54,491 nucleotides of DNA. Source: an uncultured Prevotella sp. (GTDB lineage: Bacteria > Bacteroidota > Bacteroidia > Bacteroidales > Bacteroidaceae). This document shows, piece by piece, positions 23,875 to 33,081 of the stretch (positions within the stretch are counted from its first letter, which is position 1; each line of letters begins with the position of its first letter). The notes under the pieces were generated by a model. It saw nothing but the letters and a program-made list of their open reading frames with translations. It did not search any database and was not told the DNA's origin. The stretch is from contig CAJODK010000007.1 in assembly GCA_905233245.1 (NCBI GenBank), positions 1 through 54,491 on the forward strand. Direction: 5' to 3'. A program made the position numbers and the translations under genes.

Positions 23875-24662
23875 AGATTGCCGCGCTCCTTATCCAGATA
23901 ATACTTATAAGTGCCTACGGTGAGCTCATCGCATGCTGCCTCATCGCATACCACGATAGCGTGTGGGTGCATCTGAAGCATGGATGATGTCCACTTGTGG
24001 GAGATATATCCGTCGATGCAGTGCTTGAGGGCACGTGCCTTGGCGTGACCGTTTACTACGAGGAGCACTTCCTTAGCTGCCATTACGGTGCCGATACCTA
24101 CTGTGAGAGCCTGCTTTGGCACGAGGTCAAGATTGCCCTCGAAGAAGCGGCTGTTAGCGTGTATGGTGTCAGTAGTGAGGGTCTTGATACGAGTGACACT
24201 GGAGAGTGAAGAACCTGGTTCGTTGAATGCCAGGTGACCGTCGGGACCTACACCGCCCATGAAGAGGTCGATGCCGCCAACTGCCTCGATAGCCTTCTCA
24301 TAATCCTCACACTCCTTCTGGAGGTCCTTGGCGTTGCCGTTGAGGATGTGTACGTTCTCCTTCTTGATATCGATATGGCTGAAGAAGTTGTTCCACATGA
24401 AAGAGTGGTAAGACTCTGGGTGCTCCTCAGGGAGATTGACGTATTCGTCCATATTGAATGTGATGACATTCTGGAAAGAAATCTCGCCAGCCTGACACTT
24501 CTTTATAAGTTCCTTGTACAGTCCCAGTGGTGAAGAACCAGTAGGGCAACCCAGTTTGAATGGTTTCTCAGGAGTTGGGTTAGCTTCCTTGATGCGGTTT
24601 GCCACGTAGTTGGCAGCCCATTTGGACAGTCTCTCGTAGTCAGGTTCAATGATTACTCTCAT
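23871..24662 (-). CDS. nagB: Glucosamine-6-phosphate deaminase
   Basis: 263 residues, normal length. Diagnostic segments: LGCPTGSSPLGLYKELIKKCQ, FNMDEYVNLPEEHPESYHSFMWNNFF (catalytic Asp), LFMGGVGPDGHLAFNEPGSSLSSVTRIKTL (catalytic Asp/His/Glu region), TVGIGTVMAAKEVLLVVNGHAKA. It converts glucosamine-6-phosphate to fructose-6-phosphate and ammonia in amino-sugar use, or sets the balance toward cell-wall precursors. It is last in a run of same-strand genes, 28 bp after rfbA, though function links it only loosely to polysaccharide synthesis. Confidence 0.97.
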   Translation of the reverse strand: MRVIIEPDYERLSKWAANYVANRIKEANPTPEKPFKLGCPTGSSPLGLYKELIKKCQAGEISFQNVITFNMDEYVNLPEEHPESYHSFMWNNFFSHIDIKKENVHILNGNAKDLQKECEDYEKAIEAVGGIDLFMGGVGPDGHLAFNEPGSSLSSVTRIKTLTTDTIHANSRFFEGNLDLVPKQALTVGIGTVMAAKEVLLVVNGHAKARALKHCIDGYISHKWTSSMLQMHPHAIVVCDEAACDELTVGTYKYYLDKERGNL

Positions 24663-24690
24663 AATGTTTAAATTTTAATATTAGGTATTT

Positions 24691-25596
24691 TTAATCCAGA
24701 TTTCCTTTGCCGTAGCGCTTTACCTCGTCGATAACCTGCAGGAGGTATTGTCCATACTGATTCTTAAGCATGGGCTGTGCCAGTTCACGCATCTTCTCCT
24801 CGGTAATCCATCCCTTGCGATATGCTATGCCTTCGAGACAAGCCACTTTGAGTCCCTGACGCTTCTCTAGTACCTCTATATATGTGGATGCTTCAGAGAG
24901 AGAGTCATGAGTACCAGTATCGAGCCACGCAAAACCGCGACCGAGTGTCTGCACCTTGAGTTCCTTGTCATTGAGGAACCACTGATTGACGGTAGTTATC
25001 TCGTATTCGCCGCGTGCCGATGGTTTTATCTTGCTGGCTACATCGACCACCTTGTTAGGGTAGAAGTACAGGCCCACAACAGCGTAGTTGGACTTAGGAT
25101 TCTTGGGTTTCTCCTCGATAGAGAGGCAGTTGCCCTCATTATCGAACTCTGCCACGCCGTATCGCTCAGGGTCGTGTACCCAATAGCCGAATACGGTAGC
25201 CTTCTTCTCCTCCTCAGCAGTGCGAACAGCCTCTTGGAGCATCTTGGTGAATCCTACGCCCTGGAAGATATTGTCACCCAATACGAGACATGCAGCATCG
25301 TCGCCGATGAAGTCACGACCGATGGTGAAAGCCTGTGCCAGACCGTCAGGAGAGGGTTGCTCAGCGTATTCGAAGTGTACGCCGTAGTCAGAGCCATCGC
25401 CCAGCAGTCGCTGGAATCCAGGCAAGTCGAAAGGTGTGGAGATGATGAGAATCTCACGGATACCAGCCAACATCAGCACTGATATTGGGTAGTAAATCAT
25501 CGGTTTGTCGTAGATGGGCATCAACTGTTTGGAGATACCTTTGGTGATGGGGTAGAGGCGTGTGCCGCTTCCTCCTGCTAATACAATACCTTTCAT
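24691..25596 (-). CDS. rfbA: Glucose-1-phosphate thymidylyltransferase
   Basis: 301 residues. The nucleotidyltransferase signature [46 protein letters not shown] is intact, with [39 protein letters not shown] and [12 protein letters not shown] following. It makes dTDP-glucose, the entry to dTDP-rhamnose and other deoxysugars. The other rfb genes are not in the window. The start overlaps the phosphatase stop by 4 bp (ATGA), showing a single operon with the exopolysaccharide genes. Confidence 0.97.
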   Translation of the reverse strand: MKGIVLAGGSGTRLYPITKGISKQLMPIYDKPMIYYPISVLMLAGIREILIISTPFDLPGFQRLLGDGSDYGVHFEYAEQPSPDGLAQAFTIGRDFIGDDAACLVLGDNIFQGVGFTKMLQEAVRTAEEEKKATVFGYWVHDPERYGVAEFDNEGNCLSIEEKPKNPKSNYAVVGLYFYPNKVVDVASKIKPSARGEYEITTVNQWFLNDKELKVQTLGRGFAWLDTGTHDSLSEASTYIEVLEKRQGLKVACLEGIAYRKGWITEEKMRELAQPMLKNQYGQYLLQVIDEVKRYGKGNLD

Positions 25597-26285
25597 CTTA
25601 TAATGTTTTCTAATTGTTTGATTCTCTTTCTTGAAATTTTTGTCTCGAGTAGTGCCTCGTACTGGCGGAGCGAATGGGTGTCAGTGCCCGTGATGCTGTA
25701 GTAGCCGTGGTCCATTAGCCAGAATGCTTTATTCTGTACGTGTTTGCCATACAATCCGCATACGGAGGGCAGATTGAGCTGGAAGCGGATGCGCATCTCC
25801 AACAGGCGCTCGTAGTCTTTCTCACCCATATATTCATAGCGACAGGGGTGTGCCAGAGTAGGGTAGAGGCCAGAGGACATGATGTCGCTCAGCATGCCGT
25901 CGAGGTCGTAGGGTGGGGTGAAGTAACTTGTCTCCACCAGTATGCCCTCATTGGCGTGAGGCAGTTGGCGTGCTCTCTCTACTGAGAAGTTGGCATCGAG
26001 CATATTCTCCGCTGACAGTGTGATATTCATGTCATAGCGACTGAGGTCCAGCGAGTCCATGACTTTGCGCAGGTCTTCCGGGGTGTTGGGCATATCCTCC
26101 ATCACGTGTGGCGTAAACCAAACATCCTTGACCCCATGCTGCTGCATGAGATCAAGGATGCCGTATGTCATAGTAGTCTGCTGCACGCCATCATCCACGC
26201 CTGGTAGAAGATGGCAGTGGTAGTCGGTGTAGCCCTGTAGCAGACCGCTTTCTCTGAGTCTTATGTCAGAATTCCAAAAGAACAT
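25593..26285 (-). CDS. PHP-domain tyrosine-protein phosphatase (CpsB/YwqE-like)
   Basis: 230 residues of the PHP metal-dependent phosphatase family. [16 protein letters not shown] supplies the HxH ligands, followed by [32 protein letters not shown] and a terminal TGTDTHSL metal motif. Such enzymes remove phosphate from the tyrosine tail of the BY-kinase encoded immediately upstream (adjacent, no gap). The kinase-phosphatase pair cycles to regulate polymerisation and export of polysaccharide. Confidence 0.93.
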   Translation of the reverse strand: MFFWNSDIRLRESGLLQGYTDYHCHLLPGVDDGVQQTTMTYGILDLMQQHGVKDVWFTPHVMEDMPNTPEDLRKVMDSLDLSRYDMNITLSAENMLDANFSVERARQLPHANEGILVETSYFTPPYDLDGMLSDIMSSGLYPTLAHPCRYEYMGEKDYERLLEMRIRFQLNLPSVCGLYGKHVQNKAFWLMDHGYYSITGTDTHSLRQYEALLETKISRKRIKQLENIIR

Positions 26286-28772
26286 TTATTCTTCTTCCTC
26301 TTCTGTAGCATAGCCGTAGCCGTGGCCGTAACCATAGCCGTAGCCATAACTGCCATAGCGACCATAGCCGTAGTGATAGCCATATCGTCCATGAGCATTT
26401 GTAGTGCCGTTCAGCAGGACTGTCATGTTCTTGAACTTCTTGTCATCGTAATATCCCTGTATCACAGGCAACATCTCGCGCTCCAGCAGTTCGGCACGTA
26501 TCACGAAGATACTCATGTCAGCCCATTTTGCTATGATTGTCGTATCTGCTACGATGTCGATAGGAGGACAGTCAAGGAATATGTAGTCATACTTCTCGCG
26601 CAAATCCTTGATGAGAGTATCGAGACGCTCGTTGTAGAGCAGTTCTGTTGGATTTGGTGGTATAGAGCCTACAGGTATTATCTCCATATTCTTGTAGTCC
26701 TTTACCTGGCAAATAGGACACTCGTCGATGGTGCCTGCCAGATAGTCGGCTATGCCCTTCTTCGGATTGAGCACATACTCACCCATACTGCTACGGCGCA
26801 GGTCAAGGTCGATGACCAGCACCTTCTTGTCCTTGACTGCGAAGCTGGCAGCGATATTGGCAAGTAACAGCGTCTTACCCGAACCAGGATTGAGACTTGT
26901 GGCCATCAGTACCTTAGTGTTTTCCTTGCCGGTACTGCTCATGACAAACTCCAGATTGGTTCTCACCACGCGGAATGCCTCGTTTATAATGTTACGGCTG
27001 TGTGGTTTGACGAGCAGACGGTATCCCAGTGATGTGTCAGCCTTCTGCAGGAAGCGGAAACGAGACCTCTTCTTCATCTCGTGTGTCTCGTACTGAGGTA
27101 TCTCGCCTACGTAAGGCACGGTGAGTTTCTCCAGGTCACGACGTCCGCGTACCTTAGTATTAAGCATCTCTCTGAGGTAGAGTATGCCTACAGGTATCAG
27201 CAGTCCCAGCAGGAGTGCGATGCCCAGTATGCGTGCTCGGCGTGGTGAGGTGGGAGAATTGCCACCCATGGGAGGAGTGATGACACGAGTGTTGTAGGCT
27301 GTGAATGCCTGATTGAGTTCGTTCTCCTCACGTTTCTGCAGCAGGTAGAGATACAGGCTCTCCTTGACCTTCTGCTGACGCTCTACAGACAACAGGTTCT
27401 TTGCCTGCACAGGACTCTGGGCTACCTTGCCCGTATTCTGTGCAGCATTGCCCTGCTCGCTTTGCAGCATAGTGGTGAGATTCTGTATGTCGTTGTTGAG
27501 TGTACTGATGATAGAAGATTTCAGGCTGACCAACTGAGCGTCGATGTCCAGTACCAGAGGGTTTGTCTCCGAACTGTTTGCTACCAGACTGTTGCGCTTC
27601 AGCACGAGGTCGTTGTAGCTTTGCAGCATCCTCTCTGCAGCAGCATCACCGATGCCAGTGTTGGCAGGCATCAGTTTGTGCTTCGAACCATCGCTCTGCA
27701 GTGCCTGCTTGACATAGCGAGCCATATAGAGATGGTTGCTCAGTTCGCGAGCCTTGTTGTCAGAGGCGTTAGCCTGCTGCATCGCCATTGTAGTTGACTG
27801 AGCGAGGTCAGGTGTCAGCGTTATACTCTTGTAACTGGAGATATTGTTATCCACGTTGCCCAGTTCCTGCTCTATCACCTTGAGTCGCTCGGTGATGAAC
27901 TCGCTGGTAGAGACTGCTATCTGGTTCTTGTCAGCCACCCAAGCCTCGTTGTATGCCTGTATGAGGGTATTGAGGAAGTCCTCAGCACGCTGGATATTGA
28001 CGTCGTTGTACGTGAAACCGATGATGTCGCCCATCTTGCTCTCCAAGTCTGCTGAGAGACGACTTTGACAGGTACCTACTGCAGCGAGCAGTGGTGTGCG
28101 TACCACCTCTATCTCCGTTGGTGTTGTGGTAGGCTTGAAGTACTGTGATGGCAGTACGGTGATTTCGCCGATGTCAGTCTTCACCTTGCCGCCCACCTTA
28201 CACTTGTAGCTCTTGTCGCTCTCTATCTTCTCGTTGTTGCGCGTGGTCTTCACGTTGGTGATTTCTACGTCGGTACCGTTGAGTGTCAGCGTGAAACTGG
28301 CAGCCTGAGTATCCAGCAATCCTGCCACTTCGGTAGTCACTGGCAGTGACTTGCCATAGAGAGTGGTATCGTGAAAGAAACCATCCTTGCTGTAGTTGTA
28401 CTCCAGATGCAGACGCTTCACTACATCGAGCAGCAGTGCTGGGCTCTGGAATGCCACGAGTTCGTTGGTAGCATCCGTGGAACTGTTGTACACCCCCATG
28501 CCGCCCATATTGTTGAGTTGGCTCATGAACGAGCGTGAACTACGCTGGTTGTCCTGCTTTATCATCACCGTGGCGCCACGTGTATAGACGTTAGGCTGCC
28601 TCAGGATGTATAGCGTGGCTACCAAGAGACATACCACTACAGACCACACGAACCATCTCCAGTGCTGCAGACACAGGCTGTAGAGGTCTTTGATGTTTAT
28701 AGCATTTACGCTGTCCTCTTGTTCGATGACAGTTCTCTGTACGTTGTTGTTATTATTCGTAGTATTTTCCAT
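26286..28772 (-). CDS. Polysaccharide co-polymerase / BY-type tyrosine autokinase (Wzc-like)
   Basis: 828 residues. A Wzz domain with a first transmembrane helix (WFVWSVVVCLLVATLYIL) and a long periplasmic helical region end at a second helix (RILGIALLLGLLIPVGILYL). The cytoplasmic BY-kinase domain shows ATSLNPGSGKTLLLANIA (Walker A), VLVIDLDLRRSSMG (Walker A') and YIFLDCPPIDIVAD (Walker B). The tail is strikingly Tyr/Gly-rich (YGYHYGYGRYGSYGYGYGYG and on) with more than ten tyrosines, the autophosphorylation cluster, ending in acidic residues. It sets chain length and drives export with the Wza-like protein 3 bp upstream. Confidence 0.95.
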   Translation of the reverse strand: MENTTNNNNNVQRTVIEQEDSVNAINIKDLYSLCLQHWRWFVWSVVVCLLVATLYILRQPNVYTRGATVMIKQDNQRSSRSFMSQLNNMGGMGVYNSSTDATNELVAFQSPALLLDVVKRLHLEYNYSKDGFFHDTTLYGKSLPVTTEVAGLLDTQAASFTLTLNGTDVEITNVKTTRNNEKIESDKSYKCKVGGKVKTDIGEITVLPSQYFKPTTTPTEIEVVRTPLLAAVGTCQSRLSADLESKMGDIIGFTYNDVNIQRAEDFLNTLIQAYNEAWVADKNQIAVSTSEFITERLKVIEQELGNVDNNISSYKSITLTPDLAQSTTMAMQQANASDNKARELSNHLYMARYVKQALQSDGSKHKLMPANTGIGDAAAERMLQSYNDLVLKRNSLVANSSETNPLVLDIDAQLVSLKSSIISTLNNDIQNLTTMLQSEQGNAAQNTGKVAQSPVQAKNLLSVERQQKVKESLYLYLLQKREENELNQAFTAYNTRVITPPMGGNSPTSPRRARILGIALLLGLLIPVGILYLREMLNTKVRGRRDLEKLTVPYVGEIPQYETHEMKKRSRFRFLQKADTSLGYRLLVKPHSRNIINEAFRVVRTNLEFVMSSTGKENTKVLMATSLNPGSGKTLLLANIAASFAVKDKKVLVIDLDLRRSSMGEYVLNPKKGIADYLAGTIDECPICQVKDYKNMEIIPVGSIPPNPTELLYNERLDTLIKDLREKYDYIFLDCPPIDIVADTTIIAKWADMSIFVIRAELLEREMLPVIQGYYDDKKFKNMTVLLNGTTNAHGRYGYHYGYGRYGSYGYGYGYGHGYGYATEEEEE

Positions 28773-28775
28773 CTT

Positions 28776-29585
28776 TTATCTTCTTGTTGCCAGACTCACT
28801 ACCGATGTTATCAGCGAAGCTACTGAAATCCAGAAACCAGTAGAGAGCATATTGTTACCATTCACCGTTGTCTGACGCTTACGATAGTTGTTAGGCTCTA
28901 CGTAGATTACGTCACCATCCTGTATGTGGTATGCAGGACTGCCTACCACCTGTGCGAGTTCGTTCAGGTTGAGTTGGAAGGTCTGCGTCTGTCCTTTGCC
29001 GTCACTGCGTACCACCATCACATTCTCACGCTTACCCTGTATGCCGAGGTCGCCGGCCATTCCCAGTCCGTCGAGCACTGTCATGTGGTCCTTTGTCAGG
29101 GCATAGCGTCCCGGACGTGCCACCTCGCCGATGATATTGACGTAGGCATTGTCCATCTCTACTATCACTACTGCGTCGTTACAGAGGTTCTCGCTGATGA
29201 GGCGATCCTGTACCATTGTTGCCACTTCCTCACGCTTCAGACCAGTCACCGTCAGTTTGCCCAGTACAGGGAAGTCTATCTGGCCTTTGCTGTCCACGGT
29301 GTACGACATGGTGGACTGCGATCTGCCGCTACTATTCTCCATACCGATGCGAGTGCCCGTCATAGGCAGGTTGAAGAGATTAGCCAATTCCGGGTCACGG
29401 CTGTGCACTACAATCAGCAGTTTGTCACCGTTTTGTATGCGCATCACCTGTGCCAGGGCCGTTGTCAGCACCGTGTCCTTGTTAGCTACATCCTGGAAGT
29501 ATGCCACCTGCTTACTTCCCTTACATGCTGAGAGCATCGCTGCTGCGATGATCACCATTGTCAATGTTTTTAATGCTTTCTTCAT
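28776..29585 (-). CDS. Outer-membrane polysaccharide export lipoprotein (Wza-like)
   Basis: 269 residues. Lipoprotein signal MKKALKTLTMVIIAAAMLSAC, then the Poly_export domain (NGDKLLIVVHSRDPELANLFN, VDSKGQIDFPVLGKLTVTGLKREEVATMVQDRL) and an SLBB region (AYVNIIGEVARPGRYALTKDHMTVLDGLGMAGDLG). A C-terminal hydrophobic segment (FWISVASLITSVVSLA) is common in Bacteroidetes members. It forms the outer-membrane channel partner of the BY-kinase. Its first 65 bp lie inside the 3' end of comF. Confidence 0.94.
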   Translation of the reverse strand: MKKALKTLTMVIIAAAMLSACKGSKQVAYFQDVANKDTVLTTALAQVMRIQNGDKLLIVVHSRDPELANLFNLPMTGTRIGMENSSGRSQSTMSYTVDSKGQIDFPVLGKLTVTGLKREEVATMVQDRLISENLCNDAVVIVEMDNAYVNIIGEVARPGRYALTKDHMTVLDGLGMAGDLGIQGKRENVMVVRSDGKGQTQTFQLNLNELAQVVGSPAYHIQDGDVIYVEPNNYRKRQTTVNGNNMLSTGFWISVASLITSVVSLATRR

Positions 29586-30333
29586 TATGTACTTTTATAT
29601 TTTCTATTCTCAATGATTCCGTCTGGGGCGTGGCGAGTGCCAGTATGCTTACCCTCACTTCGGGTATCTGGGCAAGTTGTTTTGCACATGCTCGTGTCGT
29701 AGCGCTCGATGTTATCACATCGTCTATTATCAGTATGTGCTTACCCCTCAGAGTCTCAGGGTTCTTTATTCGAAGTCGGAAGGCCTGCTCTACGTTGGTC
29801 ATTCTGCCTTCCTCCGTCAGGCGAGTCTGCGAACCGCTGAACTTTACTCGTTTCAGTATGTCGTTGCGCACCTCTGTTCCCGTGACCTGCTCTATTCCTC
29901 GGGCTATCTCCTCTGCCTGATTGTATCCCCTTTTCAGCTTGCGCCATCGTGTGAGGGGTACGGGCAGCAGAAAGTCTATATCGTCAAAGAACTCCGTTTC
30001 GCGCAGTTCCTGCGCCATCAGATATCCCATGTACCTTGCCAGCGGTTTGTCGCCGTAGTACTTCATACTGTGTACTATGTGTCCCACTATCGTCCCTTGG
30101 GCGTATGTCAGCCAGGCCACCACCTTCTCTGCCTCCACGTCTCCCGTACGTCCCCAGTATCTCTTCGCCAGAGCATTGCTCTTGGGGTTGCGCCACAGGT
30201 ACGTTCTGGGCAGTTTTACCATGCAACTGAGGCACAGATAATCTTCCTCCACCGTCATTCTCTTGTCGCATCCAGCGCAGTATCGTGGCAGCAATACGTC
30301 GGTCAGAAATCGCAGTCGTCTCAATAATCGCAT
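29521..30333 (-). CDS. ComF family phosphoribosyltransferase-like protein
   Basis: 270 residues. An N-terminal zinc ribbon (RYCAGCDKRM...LCLSCMVKLP) is followed by a type I PRTase fold with VPLTRWRKLKRGYNQAEEIARGI and the PRPP loop ILIIDDVITSSATTRACAKQL. ComF proteins aid uptake or use of single-stranded DNA in competent bacteria; here the role is not established. The last 22 or so residues are encoded by DNA that is also the start of the export lipoprotein gene, an unusually long 65-bp overlap. A -7 TAACTTTG (30352-30345) lies 12 bp before the ATG, and this is probably the promoter for the whole polysaccharide run. Confidence 0.92.
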   Translation of the reverse strand: MRLLRRLRFLTDVLLPRYCAGCDKRMTVEEDYLCLSCMVKLPRTYLWRNPKSNALAKRYWGRTGDVEAEKVVAWLTYAQGTIVGHIVHSMKYYGDKPLARYMGYLMAQELRETEFFDDIDFLLPVPLTRWRKLKRGYNQAEEIARGIEQVTGTEVRNDILKRVKFSGSQTRLTEEGRMTNVEQAFRLRIKNPETLRGKHILIIDDVITSSATTRACAKQLAQIPEVRVSILALATPQTESLRIENIKVHNEESIKNIDNGDHRSSDALSM

Positions 30334-30344
30334 GATTTATCGTG

Positions 30345-30352
30345 CAAAGTTA
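30345..30352 (-). promoter_or_regulatory. -7 promoter element for comF and the polysaccharide genes
   Basis: TAACTTTG on the minus strand, 12 bp before the comF ATG. No clear -33 match was seen. Confidence 0.5.
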
Positions 30353-30391
30353 CAAAATTTTTGTGAGAAAACTGCCATTTTGCGAAAAATT

Positions 30392-31459
30392 TTAAATAAT
30401 TTCTGCCGAACCGTAGCATCTATGATGCTCTGCATCGTATAGCGTACAGAACTGTCCGGGTGCTACACCGTGGATGGGACGGGAGGTGCGTATGCGGTAT
30501 TCGCCGTCTTCCAGAGGCTCTATCGTAGCAGGGAAAAATTCGGGAGTGTGACGGATTTTAACGTTAACGTGAACGGGAACGGGAACGGGGGTCAGCCAGT
30601 TTACGTCATGCACCTTAAACTCTGACTTGTATGCAGACTCGGGGTTGTAGCCGCGAGAGACGAAGAGGATGTTCTTCTTGATATTCTTTTTCACTGCAAA
30701 CCACGGTCCTCCTCCGAAACCGAGTCCGTGACGCTGTCCGATGGTGTGAAACCACAGTCCCTTGTGCATGCCGAGTTTCTTGCCGGTTTCGATATCGATG
30801 ACGAGTCCGGGATTCTCTCCCAGATACTTCTTGACGTAGTCGTTATAGTTGATTTTGCCCAGGAAGCAGATGCCCTGTGAGTCCTTGCGCTTGGCATTGA
30901 TAAGGTGCTCGCGCTCAGCAATTTGGCGCACCTCCTCTTTCATCATGTGACCTATGGGGAAGATGGCTTTCTGTAGTTGCCAGTCGTATATCTGCGCCAG
31001 GAAGTCCGTCTGGTCTTTCACGGGGTCTGGCGATGTGCAGAGCCATTTTCTGCCCTCCTCGTCTATCTCCGTCTGGGCATAGTGACCAGTGGCGATGAGG
31101 TCGTACTCGTGACCGCGCTTCTCGTGGAAGGCACCAAACTTTATGAGCCTGTTGCACATCACGTCAGGATTAGGCGTAAAGCCAGCCCTCACCTTGTCCA
31201 TCGTGTATTTCGTTACCTGTTCCCAGTACTCCTTGTGGCAGTCCACCACCTCAAATCGGAGTCCGTAGCGCTGTGCCACCGCCGATGCCATTTCGATGTC
31301 CTCCTCAGCCGTGCAGTCCAGGTCGCCATCTTCGTCTGATGCTATGCGGATATAAAAGCAGTCGGGCTTATATCCTTGAGATACAAGCTGATAGACTACT
31401 ACTGAGGAATCCACTCCGCCAGATAGCAGAACGGCGATTTTTTTGTCTTTAATATCCAC
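30392..31459 (-). CDS. mnmA: tRNA-specific 2-thiouridylase
   Basis: About 355 residues. The N-terminal PP-loop motif is [19 protein letters not shown]. Catalytic cysteines are in [15 protein letters not shown] and [12 protein letters not shown]. It thiolates U34 of tRNA-Lys, -Glu and -Gln. The GTG at 31459 was preferred to an ATG-initiated frame reaching 31558, because the longer version would overlap rsgA by 110 bp with non-conserved residues; the GTG overlaps the rsgA stop by 11 bp. Residues around [20 protein letters not shown] are encoded by a GTTCCC/GTTAAC hexamer repeat (30559-30590), so part of the central beta-barrel has taken up simple-repeat sequence. Confidence 0.95.
   Translation of the reverse strand: MDIKDKKIAVLLSGGVDSSVVVYQLVSQGYKPDCFYIRIASDEDGDLDCTAEEDIEMASAVAQRYGLRFEVVDCHKEYWEQVTKYTMDKVRAGFTPNPDVMCNRLIKFGAFHEKRGHEYDLIATGHYAQTEIDEEGRKWLCTSPDPVKDQTDFLAQIYDWQLQKAIFPIGHMMKEEVRQIAEREHLINAKRKDSQGICFLGKINYNDYVKKYLGENPGLVIDIETGKKLGMHKGLWFHTIGQRHGLGFGGGPWFAVKKNIKKNILFVSRGYNPESAYKSEFKVHDVNWLTPVPVPVHVNVKIRHTPEFFPATIEPLEDGEYRIRTSRPIHGVAPGQFCTLYDAEHHRCYGSAEII
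30559..30590. repeat. GGGAAC/GTTAAC hexamer repeat in mnmA
   Basis: Six-base units (AACGTT, AACGTG, AACGGG, AACGGG, AACGGG) encode alternating Val with Pro, His and Asn. The same repeat family lies at 32388-32414, 40316-40347 and 52061-52092. Confidence 0.7.
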
Positions 31460-32387
31460 TTCTGTATTTTCCTTCTTCCTGGTCCTCCAGCATGGAGAGA
31501 TAGGACTGATAACGGGACTGTGCGATGTAATGGTCTTCGAGGGCTTGGAGCACGGCACAACCGGGTTCGTGGGTGTGTGTGCAGTCAGAGAAACGGCAGT
31601 TCTTGGAGAAGTGGAATATCTCCTTGAAGTAGGAGGTGAGTTCGGTCTTCTCGATGTCGAAGGTGCCGAAACCTCGTATGCCCGGTGTGTCGATTACCCA
31701 CCCTCCCTCGCATCTTATCATCTCGGAGAAGGTGGTAGTGTGCATGCCTGTGAGGTGTGCATCGCTAATCTCTGCCGTACGCTGATTTGCACCAGGTATG
31801 ATGCTGTTGATGAGTGTTGATTTGCCCACTCCGCTATGGCCAGACATGAGGGTTGTCTTGCCCTGCATGATGGCTTTCATCTCATCGATGCCCGTGCCCT
31901 CGGTGGCTGACACGGCGAGTGTCTTGTAGCCGATGGTCTCGTAGAGTGCCTGCATCATCTCGAGGTAGTGACGCTCGTCAGCATCCAGCAGGTCTGTCTT
32001 GTTGAATATGAGGATGACGGGTATGCGGTAGGCCTCTGCTGATGCGAGGAAACGGTCTATGAAGGTGGTGCTTGTCTCAGGGTATTTGATGGTGACGATG
32101 AGCATCGCCTGGTCCACATTGGCAGCTATGATGCTGCTCTGCTTGGAGAGGTTGGATGCCTTGCGGATGACGTAGTTCTTGCGGTCCTCGATGCCAGTAA
32201 TCCAACACCCTTCATCCTTCACCCTTCCTCCTTCATCCAATATCACCCTATCCCCCACAGCAACAGGATTGGTGCTACGAATGCCCCTGAGGCGGAAGTT
32301 GCCCTTCACCTTGCAGTCAATCGTAGCACCATCGTCGGTGAGTACCGTGTACCAGTACCCCGTATTCTTTATGACTAGTCCCTTCAA
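31449..32387 (-). CDS. rsgA: Small-subunit ribosome assembly GTPase
   Basis: 312 residues, a circularly permuted GTPase that checks late 30S maturation. Order: OB-fold ([29 protein letters not shown]), G4 FNKTD, G5 VSATEGTG, G1 [10 protein letters not shown] (about 181-189), G3 DTPGIRGFG, and a zinc knuckle [16 protein letters not shown]. The start codon is TTG at 32387, directly after a GGGAAC repeat. The OB-fold loop [18 protein letters not shown] is encoded by GATGAAGG-type repeats (32205-32239) and appears expanded. The gene lies between frr and mnmA in a translation-related operon. Confidence 0.95.
   Translation of the reverse strand: MKGLVIKNTGYWYTVLTDDGATIDCKVKGNFRLRGIRSTNPVAVGDRVILDEGGRVKDEGCWITGIEDRKNYVIRKASNLSKQSSIIAANVDQAMLIVTIKYPETSTTFIDRFLASAEAYRIPVILIFNKTDLLDADERHYLEMMQALYETIGYKTLAVSATEGTGIDEMKAIMQGKTTLMSGHSGVGKSTLINSIIPGANQRTAEISDAHLTGMHTTTFSEMIRCEGGWVIDTPGIRGFGTFDIEKTELTSYFKEIFHFSKNCRFSDCTHTHEPGCAVLQALEDHYIAQSRYQSYLSMLEDQEEGKYRSGY
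32205..32239. repeat. GATGAAGG-type repeat inside rsgA
   Basis: On the coding strand GGATGAAGG, GGAAGGGTGAAGGATGAAGGG form a degenerate repeat giving [10 protein letters not shown] in the OB-fold loop. Related CATCCTTCAT repeats are intergenic at 15620-15642 and 15694-15724. Confidence 0.55.
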
Positions 32388-32414
32388 GTTAGCGTTCCCG
32401 TTCCCGTTAACGTT
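32388..32414. repeat. GTTCCC/GTTAAC hexamer repeat between frr and rsgA
   Basis: The 25-bp spacer between frr and rsgA is essentially this repeat. On the coding strand AACGGGAACGGGAACG occupies the ribosome-binding position before the TTG start of rsgA. Confidence 0.7.
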
Positions 32415-32973
32415 ATACTGTCATGATTTCCTTGTTCTTCTCCTCAAGGAGTTTGTCGAGTTTGGCGATAAACTTGTCATGCAGTTTCTGCAGGTCGCCT
32501 TCGGCATCCTTTTCGAGGTCTTCGGAGAGCCCGTCCTTGATGGCCTTCTTGAGTTTCTCCTTGATGTCGCCACGCACGTTGCGCACCTCCACCTTAGCCT
32601 TCTCGGCTATCTTGGCACACTGCTTGGAGAGTTCCTTACGGCGCTCCTCCGTAGGCTGTGGTATAGCCAGACGAATCACCTCGCCGTTGTTGTCGGGAGT
32701 GATGCCCACCTCAGAATTGATGATTGCCTTCTCGATGTCGCGGATGGATTTTTTGTCCCATGGTTTGATGGCTATGGTGCGAGCGTCGGGTGTGCTCACG
32801 TTAGCTACTTGGTTGAGTGGCACCATCATGCCGTATGACTCTACCTTTATGCCATCGAGGATGGCTACGTTAGCACGACCTGCACGGATGTGGGAGAGTT
32901 GTTCCTCAAGAAACATAGCAGCCATCTCCATGCGTTCTTCAGCACTGTTGAGAGTTTCTTTTACGTCTATCAT
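32413..32973 (-). CDS. frr: Ribosome recycling factor
   Basis: 186 residues, standard length. The two-domain RRF is recognised by [51 protein letters not shown]-type region [23 protein letters not shown] and the C-terminal helix ([22 protein letters not shown]). It splits post-termination ribosomes with EF-G. First gene of the frr-rsgA-mnmA operon, preceded by a short TCGTTTGG/TCGTTTAG repeat and a -7 TAACTTTG at 33027-33020. Confidence 0.97.
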   Translation of the reverse strand: MIDVKETLNSAEERMEMAAMFLEEQLSHIRAGRANVAILDGIKVESYGMMVPLNQVANVSTPDARTIAIKPWDKKSIRDIEKAIINSEVGITPDNNGEVIRLAIPQPTEERRKELSKQCAKIAEKAKVEVRNVRGDIKEKLKKAIKDGLSEDLEKDAEGDLQKLHDKFIAKLDKLLEEKNKEIMTV

Positions 32974-33019
32974 ATTTTTGTCGTTTGGTTGTTTGGTCGT
33001 TTAGTCGTTTAGTTTTATG

Positions 33020-33027
33020 CAAAGTTA
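33020..33027 (-). promoter_or_regulatory. -7 promoter element of the frr operon
   Basis: TAACTTTG on the minus strand, 46 bp before the frr ATG, with a leader containing CGTTTAGT/CGTTTGGT repeats (32983-33012). Confidence 0.55.
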
Positions 33028-33081
33028 GGAAAAAAAGTTGGAACTTTATACATTATACTCTAAACTTTATACTTTTTAACT

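Noticed and set aside
26286..26420. Tyr/Gly-rich end of the BY-kinase as an invading repeat
   Set aside because: Tyrosine-rich tails are the known autophosphorylation site of this kinase family, so a repeat-insertion origin is not needed.
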